Program-made: the position numbers and the translations under genes
NCBI GenBank assembly: GCA_047602365.1
Contig: JASGHM010000002.1
Span: 930,001 to 994,000 of the forward strand
Source: Piscinibacter sp047602365
GTDB lineage: Bacteria; Pseudomonadota; Gammaproteobacteria; Burkholderiales; Burkholderiaceae_C
DNA length: 64,000 nt
Reading direction: 5' to 3'
Part shown: positions 52,481 to 61,752 of the stretch, piece after piece
Numbering within the stretch: the first letter of the stretch is position 1
How the letters are laid out: each line of letters starts with the position of its first letter
The notes under the pieces: model-generated
Database searches by the model: none
Told to the model about the DNA's origin: nothing
Seen by the model: the letters and a program-made list of their open reading frames with translations, nothing else

Positions 52481-52580
52481 GATATGCTCCGTGATGAAAG
52501 TTCGTAGGAGAGGGACGTTAACACAGCGCTTCCGGGCGCTGATGGAATCCCCGCATTGACCTTGTGATCAGACGTTCGGA

Positions 52581-53912
52581 TCACTTCTCGTCGAACGGGT
52601 TCCGCGACGAGCGCATCTCGATGCGCAGCGGCGTGCCGACGAGCTTGAAATGTTCGCGGAAACGGCCTTCGAGGAAGCGCTTGTACGAATCGGTCACGTG
52701 CTCGAGCGAGTTTCCGTGGATGACGATGATCGGCGGGTTCATCCCGCCCTGGTGGGCATAACGCAGCTTGGGGCGGAACATGCCGGCGCGCTTGGGCGTC
52801 TGGTGCTCCACCGCCTCGTGCAGCAGGCGCGTCAGCACCGGCGTGGACATCTTGCGCGTCGCCGACGCATGCGCATCGGCGATCGCCTTCCATACCGGGC
52901 CGAGGCCCTGCCGCCTCTTTGCAGAGATGTGGAGCAGCGGGGCGAATTTCAAGAAGGCCAGTCGCTGTTCGATCGAACGCTGCAGCGTCTGCTTCTGGTA
53001 GTCGTCGACCGCATCCCACTTGTTGACCGCCAGCACCACGGCGCGACCGCTGTCGAGGATGTAGCCGGCGATGTGCGCGTCCTGGTCGGTCACGCCCTGC
53101 GTCGCGTCGAGCAGCAGCAGCACGACGTTGGCGTCGGCGATCGCCTGCAGCGTCTTGACCACCGAGAACTTCTCGATCGCCTCGAACACCTTGCCCTTGC
53201 GGCGCAGGCCGGCGGTGTCGATCAGCTCGAACTTCTGGCCATGGCGCTCGAAGGGCACGTGGATCGCGTCGCGTGTCGTGCCCGGCAGGTCGAAGGCAAC
53301 CAGGCGCTCCTCGCCCAGCCAGGTGTTGATCAGCGTCGACTTGCCGACGTTGGGGCGCCCCGCCACCGCCAGACGGATCGGTGCGTCGGGATCGGGCTCG
53401 CCGTCCTCGGCCTCGTCGAACGGGAAATCGGCCAGCGCCGCCTCGGTCAGGCTGCGCACGCCCTGCCCGTGCGCCGCCGACACCGGGTGCGGTTCGCCCA
53501 GGCCGAGCTCGTAGAACTCGCCGAGCAGCGGCGACTCGACCATGCCCTCGGCCTTGTTGGCCGCCAGCAGGACCTTCTTGCCGGTGGTGCGCAGGTAGCG
53601 CGCGATGTCGTGGTCCTGCGCCGACAGGCCGCCGCGCACGTCGACGACGAAGACCACCGCGTCGGCCTCGGCCACCGCCTGGCGCGTCTGCTTGGCCATC
53701 TCCTTGACGATGCCCGACTCCGCCGTCGGCTCGAAGCCGCCGGTGTCGATGACGATGAATTCGCGCTCGCCGAGCCGGCCGTCGCCGTAATGGCGATCGC
53801 GCGTCAGGCCGGCGAAGTCGGCGACGATCGCGTCGCGGCTCTTCGTCATGCGGTTGAACAGCGTCGACTTGCCCACGTTGGGGCGCCCGACCAGGGCGAT
53901 GACGGGTTTCAT
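52581..53912 (-). CDS. der: Ribosome assembly GTPase Der (EngA)
   Basis: Der is an essential GTPase for 50S subunit assembly with two G domains in tandem. Here GRPNVGKSTLFNRM opens domain 1 near residue 9 and GRPNVGKSTLINTW opens domain 2 near 185, each followed by DTGG/DTAG and NK-D motifs, then a KH-like C-terminal domain. The ATG at 53912 (MKPVIALVG) is preferred; a GTG two codons earlier is possible. It lies 19 bases after bamB. Confidence 0.97.
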   Translation of the reverse strand: MKPVIALVGRPNVGKSTLFNRMTKSRDAIVADFAGLTRDRHYGDGRLGEREFIVIDTGGFEPTAESGIVKEMAKQTRQAVAEADAVVFVVDVRGGLSAQDHDIARYLRTTGKKVLLAANKAEGMVESPLLGEFYELGLGEPHPVSAAHGQGVRSLTEAALADFPFDEAEDGEPDPDAPIRLAVAGRPNVGKSTLINTWLGEERLVAFDLPGTTRDAIHVPFERHGQKFELIDTAGLRRKGKVFEAIEKFSVVKTLQAIADANVVLLLLDATQGVTDQDAHIAGYILDSGRAVVLAVNKWDAVDDYQKQTLQRSIEQRLAFLKFAPLLHISAKRRQGLGPVWKAIADAHASATRKMSTPVLTRLLHEAVEHQTPKRAGMFRPKLRYAHQGGMNPPIIVIHGNSLEHVTDSYKRFLEGRFREHFKLVGTPLRIEMRSSRNPFDEK

Positions 53913-53931
53913 CGACACGGGCGCCCGGCGC

Positions 53932-55062
53932 TCAGTTGGGGCGGAAGGCGAACAAGCCGCCGTTGCGCGTGACGACCAGCAGCGTGGTGCCCGAGACCGC
54001 CGGCGCGGCAGCCGGGCCGGAGCTGTCGGTGTTCAGGCGCAGCACCGGCTCGCCCTTGTCGAGCGACAGCCAGTGCACCAGGCCTTCCGCGTCGACGAAG
54101 GCGACCGTCGGGCCGACCACCAGCGGCGCGCCGAGGCCACGGTAGAGCAGCTTCTCGGAGCTCCAGGCCACTTCGCCGGAGACGGTGCGCCAGGCGGTCA
54201 GGCGGTCGGACGCATCGGCGCCGACCACGAACTGGTCGTTGCCGGCCACGCCCTCGGTGCCGCCGCCGGTCTTGCTCCACTGCAGGTTGCCGCGCTCGGC
54301 GTTGACACAGCCGACCGCGGACTGGAACGCACGCATGCAGACGCTGTCGCCAAGGCGCACCATCGGCGAGACCAGGTCGGCGAGGCGCTCGACCTCGTTG
54401 GTGCCACGCGGCGACGCCACCGGCACCTCCCAGCGCACCGAGCCGGTCAGCGGGTCGAGGCCGGCCAGCCGCGGGCCCTGCCCGACCAGCAGCGTGTTCT
54501 TGAACGGCGCCAGCACGCCGCCCTGCGCCAGCGTCAGCGGTTCGCCCGGGCGCTGCACAGCCCACAGCTTGCGGCCGTCGAGCACGTCGAAGGCGACGAT
54601 GCGCCGGTCGACGCCGAGCACGAAGACACGCTCGCCAGCGACCAGCGGCGCGGTCACGACCTTGGTGCCCAGCGGCTTGCGCCACAGCGGCTTGCCGCCG
54701 TCGAGCACGACCAGGTCGCCCTCACGCGTGACCACCGCGGCGAAGCGACCATCGCTGCCGACGCCGGCGACGATGCGGCCGTCGACGCTGGTGCGCCAGA
54801 CCTCGCGGCCGCTGTCGGCCTGGATGGCGGCCACGGTGCCGTTGCCGCTGGCCACCGTGAACACGCCACCGTTGACAGCCACGGCGAGCGGGAAGTCGAC
54901 GTCGCCGATGCGCTGCGACCAGGCCTGCCGCCCGGCGATCGGCGCGGTGATCGGCTCCAGCGGCTTGGGCTTGGGCTTCTCGGGGCCGCTCGAACAGGCC
55001 GCCAGCCACACGGCCAGCGCCGCGGCCAGCCAGCGGCCGGCAACAGCGAGGCGCAGCGTCAC
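53932..55062 (-). CDS. bamB: Outer membrane assembly lipoprotein BamB
   Basis: BamB is the beta-propeller lipoprotein of the BAM complex that binds BamA POTRA domains. The 376-residue precursor has a lipoprotein signal with lipobox LAAC (Cys22) and then PQQ-like repeats forming an eight-blade propeller (for example GREVWRTSVDGRIVAGVGSD, GKPLWRKPLGTKVVTAPLV). I chose the GTG at 55062, overlapping the yfgM stop as GTGA. The frame is open upstream only because it joins shifted hisS sequence. Confidence 0.95.
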   Translation of the reverse strand: MTLRLAVAGRWLAAALAVWLAACSSGPEKPKPKPLEPITAPIAGRQAWSQRIGDVDFPLAVAVNGGVFTVASGNGTVAAIQADSGREVWRTSVDGRIVAGVGSDGRFAAVVTREGDLVVLDGGKPLWRKPLGTKVVTAPLVAGERVFVLGVDRRIVAFDVLDGRKLWAVQRPGEPLTLAQGGVLAPFKNTLLVGQGPRLAGLDPLTGSVRWEVPVASPRGTNEVERLADLVSPMVRLGDSVCMRAFQSAVGCVNAERGNLQWSKTGGGTEGVAGNDQFVVGADASDRLTAWRTVSGEVAWSSEKLLYRGLGAPLVVGPTVAFVDAEGLVHWLSLDKGEPVLRLNTDSSGPAAAPAVSGTTLLVVTRNGGLFAFRPN

Positions 55063-55736
55063 TTGGCGGCTCCGGCGGTCTTCGGCGCCTCGGCCGGCGG
55101 CGCGGCGCCCAGCGAGGTCAGCTTGGCGTCGATCAGGCGACGGTATTCGATCTTCGGGTCCATCGTGTCCCAGGCCTGCTTGAAGGCGGCCTTGGCCTCC
55201 TCGGTCTTGCCCTGGGCAAGCAGGATGTCGCCGCGGCGGTCGGCGACCAGCGCCTCGAACTCCTTCGCGTTGGCGCCTTCGAGTTGCTTGAGCGCCTCGT
55301 CGAACTTCTTCTGGTCGACCAGCAGGCCGGCCAGGCGCAGCCGCGCCACCGTCTGGTACTCGCCTTCCTTCGCATTGCCGGCCACCCAGGCCAGCGTCGC
55401 CGCGGCGTCGTCGGCCTGTCCCTTGTCGAACTGCACCTTGGCGGCGAGCAGGCCACCCTGCTGCGCGTAGGCGGTGCCGGGGTAACGCTCCTTCAGGTCC
55501 TTGAAGACGCCGGCCGCCTTGCTCGCTTCGCCGGCGGTGGCGGCCTTCTCCAGTTCGTCGAACATCGCGGCGGCCTTGACGGCCTGCTCGCGCTGCCACC
55601 AGTTCCAGCCGTTCCAGGCGGCGAAGCCGGCCAGCACCAGGGTCAGCGCCCAGGTGATCAGGTTGCCGTACTGCTTCCAGAACGCCTTGATCTGGTCGAG
55701 CTGTTCTTGTTCTTCGAGGTCGAGATGGGTGGCCAT
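55059..55736 (-). CDS. yfgM: YfgM-like tetratricopeptide protein, Sec ancillary subunit
   Basis: YfgM is anchored in the inner membrane and associates with the Sec translocon and periplasmic chaperones. The 225-residue protein starts with a cytosolic charged segment (EEQEQLDQIKAFWKQYGN), one membrane helix (about 27-46), and TPR-like helices after it (YPGTAYAQQGGLLAAKVQFD, RRGDILLAQGKTEEAKAAFKQ). Its place between hisS and bamB is the conserved one. It starts 27 bases after the intended hisS stop. Confidence 0.93.
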   Translation of the reverse strand: MATHLDLEEQEQLDQIKAFWKQYGNLITWALTLVLAGFAAWNGWNWWQREQAVKAAAMFDELEKAATAGEASKAAGVFKDLKERYPGTAYAQQGGLLAAKVQFDKGQADDAAATLAWVAGNAKEGEYQTVARLRLAGLLVDQKKFDEALKQLEGANAKEFEALVADRRGDILLAQGKTEEAKAAFKQAWDTMDPKIEYRRLIDAKLTSLGAAPPAEAPKTAGAAK

Positions 55737-55763
55737 GGGCGTGAATGTCTCGGAAAGGCGGGA

Positions 55764-57048
55764 TTATGCGTTGGCGAGGTCGGCCGCCCAGGAGGCGGCA
55801 CCGGCCAGCGGCAGGCTGCGCTGGGCTGGCGGCGGCGTCGCGCAGGTCCTTCAGCGCCACCTCGCCACGGGCGACCTCGTCGTCGCCGAAGATCAGCGCG
55901 TAGCGTGCGCCGCTGGCGTCGGCGCGCTTGAACTGCGCCTTCATGCCGGTGAAGCCGGCGTTCATCAGCACGGCGATGCCGGCCGCACGCAAGGTTTCGA
56001 TGGCGACCATCGCCGGCACCAGCGCGGCCGGGGACGGCACGATCGCGTAGACCTGCGGCGGCACTGGCGGCGGCACCACGCCGAGTTCTTCGAGCAGCAG
56101 CAGCACGCGCTCCATGCCCATGCCGAAACCGACCGCCGGCGCCGGCTTGCCGCCGAGCTGTTCGATCAGCCCGTCGTAGCGCCCGCCGCCGCACACCGTG
56201 CCCTGGGCACCGAGCTTGTCGGTGACCCACTCGAACACGGTCAGGTTGTAGTAGTCCATGCCGCGCACCAGGCGCGGGTTGAGGCGGTAGGCCAGCCCGG
56301 CGGCGTCGAGCACCGCGCGCACCGCGTCGAAGTGGGCCAGCGACTCGGCGCCGAGGAAGTCGGGCAGCTTCGGCGCCGCCTCGATCAGCGCCTGCATCGC
56401 CGGGTTCTTGCTGTCGAGGATGCGCAGCGGGTTGGTGTGCAGGCGGCGCTTGGCGTCCTCGTCGAGCTGCCCGGCATGGGCCTCGAAGTGCGCGATCAGC
56501 GCGGCGCGGTGCGCCAGCCGCTCGGCCGGCTGGCCGAGGCTGTTCAGCTCCAGCGTCACGTCGCGGCCCTCGACGATGCCCAGCTCGCGCCACAGCGCAC
56601 GAAGCATCAGGATCAGCTCGGCGTCGACGTCCGGCCCGGCATAGCCCAGCGCCTCGGCGCCGAACTGGTGGAACTGCCGCTGGCGGCCCTTCTGCGGCCG
56701 CTCGTGGCGGAACATCGGGCCGATGTAGAACAGCCGCCGGCCGCCGTCGCGCAGCAGCGAGTGTTCGGTCATCGCGCGCACCACGCCGGCGGTGTTCTCC
56801 GGGCGCAGCGACAGCCGGTCGCCGTTCATCGCATCGGTCCAGGAGTACATCTCCTTCTCGACGATGTCGGTCACCTCGCCGAGGCCGCGCACGAACAGCG
56901 CCGTCGGCTCGACGATCGGCGTGCGCACGTTCAGGTAGCCGTAGCGCTGCATCAGCGAGCGGATGCGGTCCTCGAGCCACTCCCACCGGGCGGAGTCCGG
57001 CGGGAGGATGTCGTTCATGCCTTTGACGGCGCGAATAGCTTCAGCCAT
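55764..57048 (-). CDS. hisS: Histidyl-tRNA synthetase, frame broken near 55824
   Basis: HisRS charges tRNA-His and is expected to be essential. The main frame has class II motifs: VRTPIVEPTALFVRGLG (motif 1), RLFYIGPMFRHERPQKGRQR (motif 2), GGGRYDGLIEQLGG and GFGMGMERVL (motif 3), and the HisA pattern LNPRLVRGMDYYN. Near 55824 the frame shifts: the proper C-terminus RSLPLAGAASWAADLANA and its TAA (55766-55764) are in another frame. One extra or two missing bases in GCCAGCCCAGCGCAG account for it. Uncorrected, the frame would fuse through to bamB. An error in the sequence is likely. Restored length is about 427. Confidence 0.9.
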
Positions 57049-57113
57049 GGAGATCGGGTTCAGCGTGGCCACTGCCGCCTGGGGGCGGCGGGCCGGTCGG
57101 ATGGGGCTGCGGA

Positions 57114-58403
57114 TCAGGCCGGCGTGGCCGAGCCGAAGCGCTTCTCGATGTAGTCCTCGACGATGCGGTGGAACTCCTGCGCGATGCCCTCGCCGCGCAG
57201 CGTCATCGCCTTCTCGCCGTCGATGAACACCGGCGCGGCCGGCGCCTCGCCGGTGCCGGGCAGGCTGATGCCGATGTCGGCATGCTTGCTCTCGCCCGGA
57301 CCGTTGACGATGCAGCCCATCACCGCGACCTTCATCTTCTCGACGCCGGGGTACTTGCTCTTCCACACCGGCATCTGCGCGCGCAGGAAGTCGTCGATCT
57401 GCTTGGCCAGCTCCTGGAAGGTGGTGCTGGTGGTGCGGCCGCAGCCGGGGCAGGCGGTCACGCTCGGGTTGAACGAACGCAGGCCCAGCGATTGCAGGAT
57501 CTCCAGCGCCACCACCACTTCCTGCGTGCGCGCCTCGCCGGGCTGCGGCGTCAGGCTGACGCGGATGGTGTCGCCGATGCCGTCCTGCAGCAGCAGCGCC
57601 AGCGCGGCGGTCGAGGCCACCGTGCCCTTGGTGCCCATGCCGGCCTCGGTCAGGCCCAGGTGCAGCGGGTAGGCGCAGCGCCGCGCCAGCGCGCGGTAGA
57701 CGCTGACCAGGTCCTGCACGCCGGACATCTTGCACGACAGGATGATCTGCTCCGGCCGCAGGCCGATCTCCTCGGCGCGCCGCGCCGATTCCACCGCCGA
57801 GGTGATGATCGCGCGGTACATGATCTGCTGCGGCTCGTGCGGCTCGGCCAGGCGGCCGTTCTCGTCCATCATCTGGGCGAGCAGTTCCTGGTCGAGGCTG
57901 CCCCAGTTGACGCCGATGCGCACCGGCTTGTCGTACTTCGCCGCCACCTCGATCATCTGGGCGAACTGGCGGTCGCGCTTGTCGCCCTTGCCGACGTTGC
58001 CCGGGTTGATGCGGTACTTCGACAGCGCTTCGGCGCAGGCTGGGAACTCGGTCAGCAGGCGGTGGCCGTTGTAGTGGAAGTCGCCGACCAGCGGGACGTC
58101 GATGCCCATGCGGTCGAGCTGCTCGCGGATGTGCGGCACCGCCTGCGCCGCCTCCGGCGTGTTGACGGTGATGCGCACCAGCTCCGAGCCGGCGATCGCC
58201 AGCTCCTTGACCTGGATGGCGGTCTCGATCACCTCGACGGTGTCGGTGTTGGTCATCGACTGCACGCGCACCGGCGCGCCGCCACCGATCGTCACCTCGC
58301 GGGCGCCCCAGCGCACCACGGCCTGGTGCGAGCGGCGCTGCGCCGGGCCGGCGGGCTCGATGAAATCTTCGAGGGACTCGAGGGATTCGCGCGGATCGTT
58401 CAT
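57114..58403 (-). CDS. ispG: 4-hydroxy-3-methylbut-2-enyl-diphosphate synthase IspG
   Basis: IspG is the iron-sulfur enzyme of the penultimate MEP-pathway step. The 429-residue protein has the N-terminal TIM barrel (VQSMTNTDTVEV near 47, VGDFHYNGH near 105, INPGNVG near 135) and a C-terminal cluster domain with cysteines in VTACPGCGRTT and MGCIVNGPGESKHADIGISL. It lies 10 bases after rodZ. It shares the pathway with dxr. Confidence 0.97.
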   Translation of the reverse strand: MNDPRESLESLEDFIEPAGPAQRRSHQAVVRWGAREVTIGGGAPVRVQSMTNTDTVEVIETAIQVKELAIAGSELVRITVNTPEAAQAVPHIREQLDRMGIDVPLVGDFHYNGHRLLTEFPACAEALSKYRINPGNVGKGDKRDRQFAQMIEVAAKYDKPVRIGVNWGSLDQELLAQMMDENGRLAEPHEPQQIMYRAIITSAVESARRAEEIGLRPEQIILSCKMSGVQDLVSVYRALARRCAYPLHLGLTEAGMGTKGTVASTAALALLLQDGIGDTIRVSLTPQPGEARTQEVVVALEILQSLGLRSFNPSVTACPGCGRTTSTTFQELAKQIDDFLRAQMPVWKSKYPGVEKMKVAVMGCIVNGPGESKHADIGISLPGTGEAPAAPVFIDGEKAMTLRGEGIAQEFHRIVEDYIEKRFGSATPA

Positions 58404-58413
58404 GCCGGCCCCA

Positions 58414-59298
58414 TCACTTCAGTTCCATGCGGACCACGTTGTCGCGCGTCACGCCGGTCAGCTCGACCGGCTTGCCGCGGAACGACACCTGCGTGGCGCC
58501 GGCGTTGCCGATGGTCAGGCGCAGCGGCGTGGCACCGTCGACGCCGACCGCCTCGCCCGGCTGCAGCAGGCGCGACAGCAGCGGCTGGCCACGCGCATCC
58601 AGCACCTCGATCCAGGACTCGGCATTGACCCGCAACTGCAGCACGCCGGCCACCGGCGCGGCTGCCGGCGCTGCGGCGCTGGCCGCATCGTCCGGCGCGG
58701 CAGGCGCAGAGTGCACGGTCTCGACCACCACCGACGCAGGTGCTGCCGGCGCCTGGACGACCGCAGAGGCCGGCAGTTCGGTGGCCGCGACGGTCGGCGC
58801 CGACACGGCGACCACGGCCGGCGAGGCTACCGGCGCGGACGCCCCGCCGCCCACGCCGGGCAGCGACACCATGCCGGCCGGCAGAAAGTAGACCAGCGCG
58901 GTGACCAGCAACAGCAGCAGCGGCGCCCACACGGCCGGCGAGCCGATGAACGACCAGTCGCTGGCCTGCGCCGGCGCCGAACGCTCGCGGAACGGCGCGT
59001 TGATGCCTTCGCCGACATGCTCGAGACGCTGGCCGGGCAGGCTCGGCAGCAGGGCCATCACCGGCGCCGGGTCGATCTTCAGCGCGCGGCAGACGGTCTG
59101 CGCCAATGCACGGGTGAAGGTGGCATCGGGCAGTTCGTCCAGGCGGTCGGCTTCCAGCGCCTCCAGCTTGCGCTGCGGCACCTTGGTGGCCGCAGCCAGC
59201 ATCGCGATGTGCATGCCCTGCGCCTGGCGGGCCTGGCGCAGCAGGCCACCCGCGGTGGTCGGCGCCGGTGCCGGCGCGTCGGCCGGTGTGTCACTCAT
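58414..59298 (-). CDS. rodZ: RodZ-like cytoskeletal membrane protein
   Basis: RodZ links MreB to the cell-wall machinery for rod shape. The 294-residue protein has an N-terminal Xre-type helix-turn-helix (GGLLRQARQAQGMHIAMLAAATKV), a membrane segment near 125-148, an Ala/Val/Pro-rich periplasmic linker, and a C-terminal DUF4115 beta domain (LQLRVNAESWIEVLDARGQ). The ATG overlaps the pilW stop by eight bases. Confidence 0.93.
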   Translation of the reverse strand: MSDTPADAPAPAPTTAGGLLRQARQAQGMHIAMLAAATKVPQRKLEALEADRLDELPDATFTRALAQTVCRALKIDPAPVMALLPSLPGQRLEHVGEGINAPFRERSAPAQASDWSFIGSPAVWAPLLLLLVTALVYFLPAGMVSLPGVGGGASAPVASPAVVAVSAPTVAATELPASAVVQAPAAPASVVVETVHSAPAAPDDAASAAAPAAAPVAGVLQLRVNAESWIEVLDARGQPLLSRLLQPGEAVGVDGATPLRLTIGNAGATQVSFRGKPVELTGVTRDNVVRMELK

Positions 59299-60102
59299 CG
59301 AACTTTCCTTGCTCGAACGCGGTCGCCTCGCGCGTTTCGCGGAAGCGGGTCGTCAACTGCTTGCCCAGTTCCTGCACGCCGGTGCGGTTGCCCAGCTTCT
59401 GCTCGATGCGCGCGGCCAGCCACAGCGTCTGCGCGCTGACGAAGGCCGGGTTGGCATTGACGCGGCGGATGTGGAAACGGGCCCGGTCCGCCTCGCCGCG
59501 GCGCAGCAGCACCTCGGCGAGGTTGACCGAGGTCGACGGGTTGGTCGGGTCGGCCTGGTAGGAGCGCTGCAGCGCCTTCTCGGCCTCGTCGAGCTGGCCG
59601 GCGAAGGCATGGCACACGCCCTGGGCGAGCAGGATGCGCGACGGGTCACGGCGCTGCAGCGCCGCCAGCGCCTGCGTGAACTGCACGTTGCCCTCGGCAT
59701 ACCGCTTGTGCTGGCAGAGGAACCAGCCGTAGTTCTGCAGCGCGTCGACGTCGCGTGCGTTCAGCGTCAGCGCCCGGCGGAAGTCGTCCTCGGCCTGCTT
59801 CTCCTTGCCGAGGTTGGCGTTGATCAGGCCGCGCAGGTTGTAGCCGGCGACCAGGTTGGCGTCGGCGGCCAGCGCCCGGTTGACCTCCTGCAGCGCCACG
59901 TCCATCTGGTTGCGGCCGAAGTAGGCCGCCGCGAGTTCCAGACGGACCTGCGCGCGGCGCTTCGCGTCGCCTTCGTCGGGCGCCGCGCCCGGCGTCGGCC
60001 GCACGTCGCTGAGCGGGCCGGTGGTGGTCGTCGTCGTCGTCGAACAAGCCGCCAGCCAGACCAGCACCAGCACCAGCAACACAACCGCACGGGCAATGCC
60101 CC

Positions 60103-60106
<4 letters not shown>
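59291..60106 (-). CDS. pilW: Type IV pilus assembly lipoprotein PilW (PilF)
   Basis: PilW/PilF is an outer-membrane lipoprotein that helps the PilQ secretin assemble. The 271-residue precursor has a lipoprotein signal ending LAAC, followed at once by a run of seven threonines after Ser, then about six TPR repeats (VRLELAAAYFGRNQMDVAL onward). The ATG at 60106 overlaps the rlmN stop (ATGA). Other pilus genes are not in the window; the neighbourhood rlmN-pilW-rodZ is the conserved one. Confidence 0.93.
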
Positions 60107-61239
<1,133 letters not shown>

Positions 61240-61246
61240 CGTGCGC

Positions 61247-61672
61247 TCAGCGGGCGTAGACGTTCATGCCGGGGAAGAAGAACGCCACTTCCACGGCGGC
61301 GGTCTCCGGCGCGTCCGAGCCGTGCACCGCGTTGGCGTCGATGCTGTCGGCGAAGTCGGCGCGGATGGTGCCCTTCTCGGCCTTCTTCGGGTCGGTGGCG
61401 CCCATCAGCTCGCGGTTCTTCGCGATCGCGTTCTCGCCTTCGAGCGCCTGGATCATCACCGGGCCCGAGATCATGAATTCGACCAGGTCCTTGAAGAACG
61501 GGCGTGCCTTGTGCACGGCGTAGAACTGCTCGGCTTCGCCGCGCGACAGGTGAGCCATCTTGGCCGCGACGACCTTCAGGCCGGCGCCTTCGAAACGGGC
61601 GTAGATCTGGCCGATGACGTTCTTCGCCACGGCGTCGGGCTTGATGATCGAGAGGGTGCGTTCGATGGCCAT
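61247..61672 (-). CDS. ndk: Nucleoside diphosphate kinase
   Basis: Ndk equilibrates nucleoside triphosphates through a phosphohistidine. The 141-residue protein has the signature NAVHGSDAPE with catalytic His117 and TLSIIKPDAVAKN at the start. The ATG at 61672 has AGGAG eight bases upstream and a TACAAT -10 further up, so it probably opens the ndk-rlmN-pilW-rodZ-ispG-hisS transcript. Confidence 0.98.
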   Translation of the reverse strand: MAIERTLSIIKPDAVAKNVIGQIYARFEGAGLKVVAAKMAHLSRGEAEQFYAVHKARPFFKDLVEFMISGPVMIQALEGENAIAKNRELMGATDPKKAEKGTIRADFADSIDANAVHGSDAPETAAVEVAFFFPGMNVYAR

Positions 61673-61711
61673 GAATTCTTCTCCTGAATCAATAACTTGG
61701 CAAAGTTTCGG

Positions 61712-61717
61712 ATTGTA
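61712..61717 (-). promoter_or_regulatory. -10 element of the ndk promoter
   Basis: TACAAT in GCTACAATCC on the minus strand, about 40 bases before ndk, repeats the ten-base sequence seen before rpsB. The predicted leader is about 33 bases and includes the AGGAG ribosome site. No good -35 box is seen at 17 bases. Confidence 0.5.
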
Positions 61718-61752
61718 GCCCGCGCAGCGTGGCAGTCTGGTGTCGGAAGGGC

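Noticed and set aside
52526..52543. Hairpin CAGCGC/GCGCTG between der and hfq as an intrinsic terminator
   Set aside because: There is no T-run on either strand; at most a weak structure.
53932..57735. A 1267-codon frame joining hisS and bamB
   Set aside because: Between the two the frame is a shadow of yfgM, which is intact in its own frame. It results from the hisS break near 55824.
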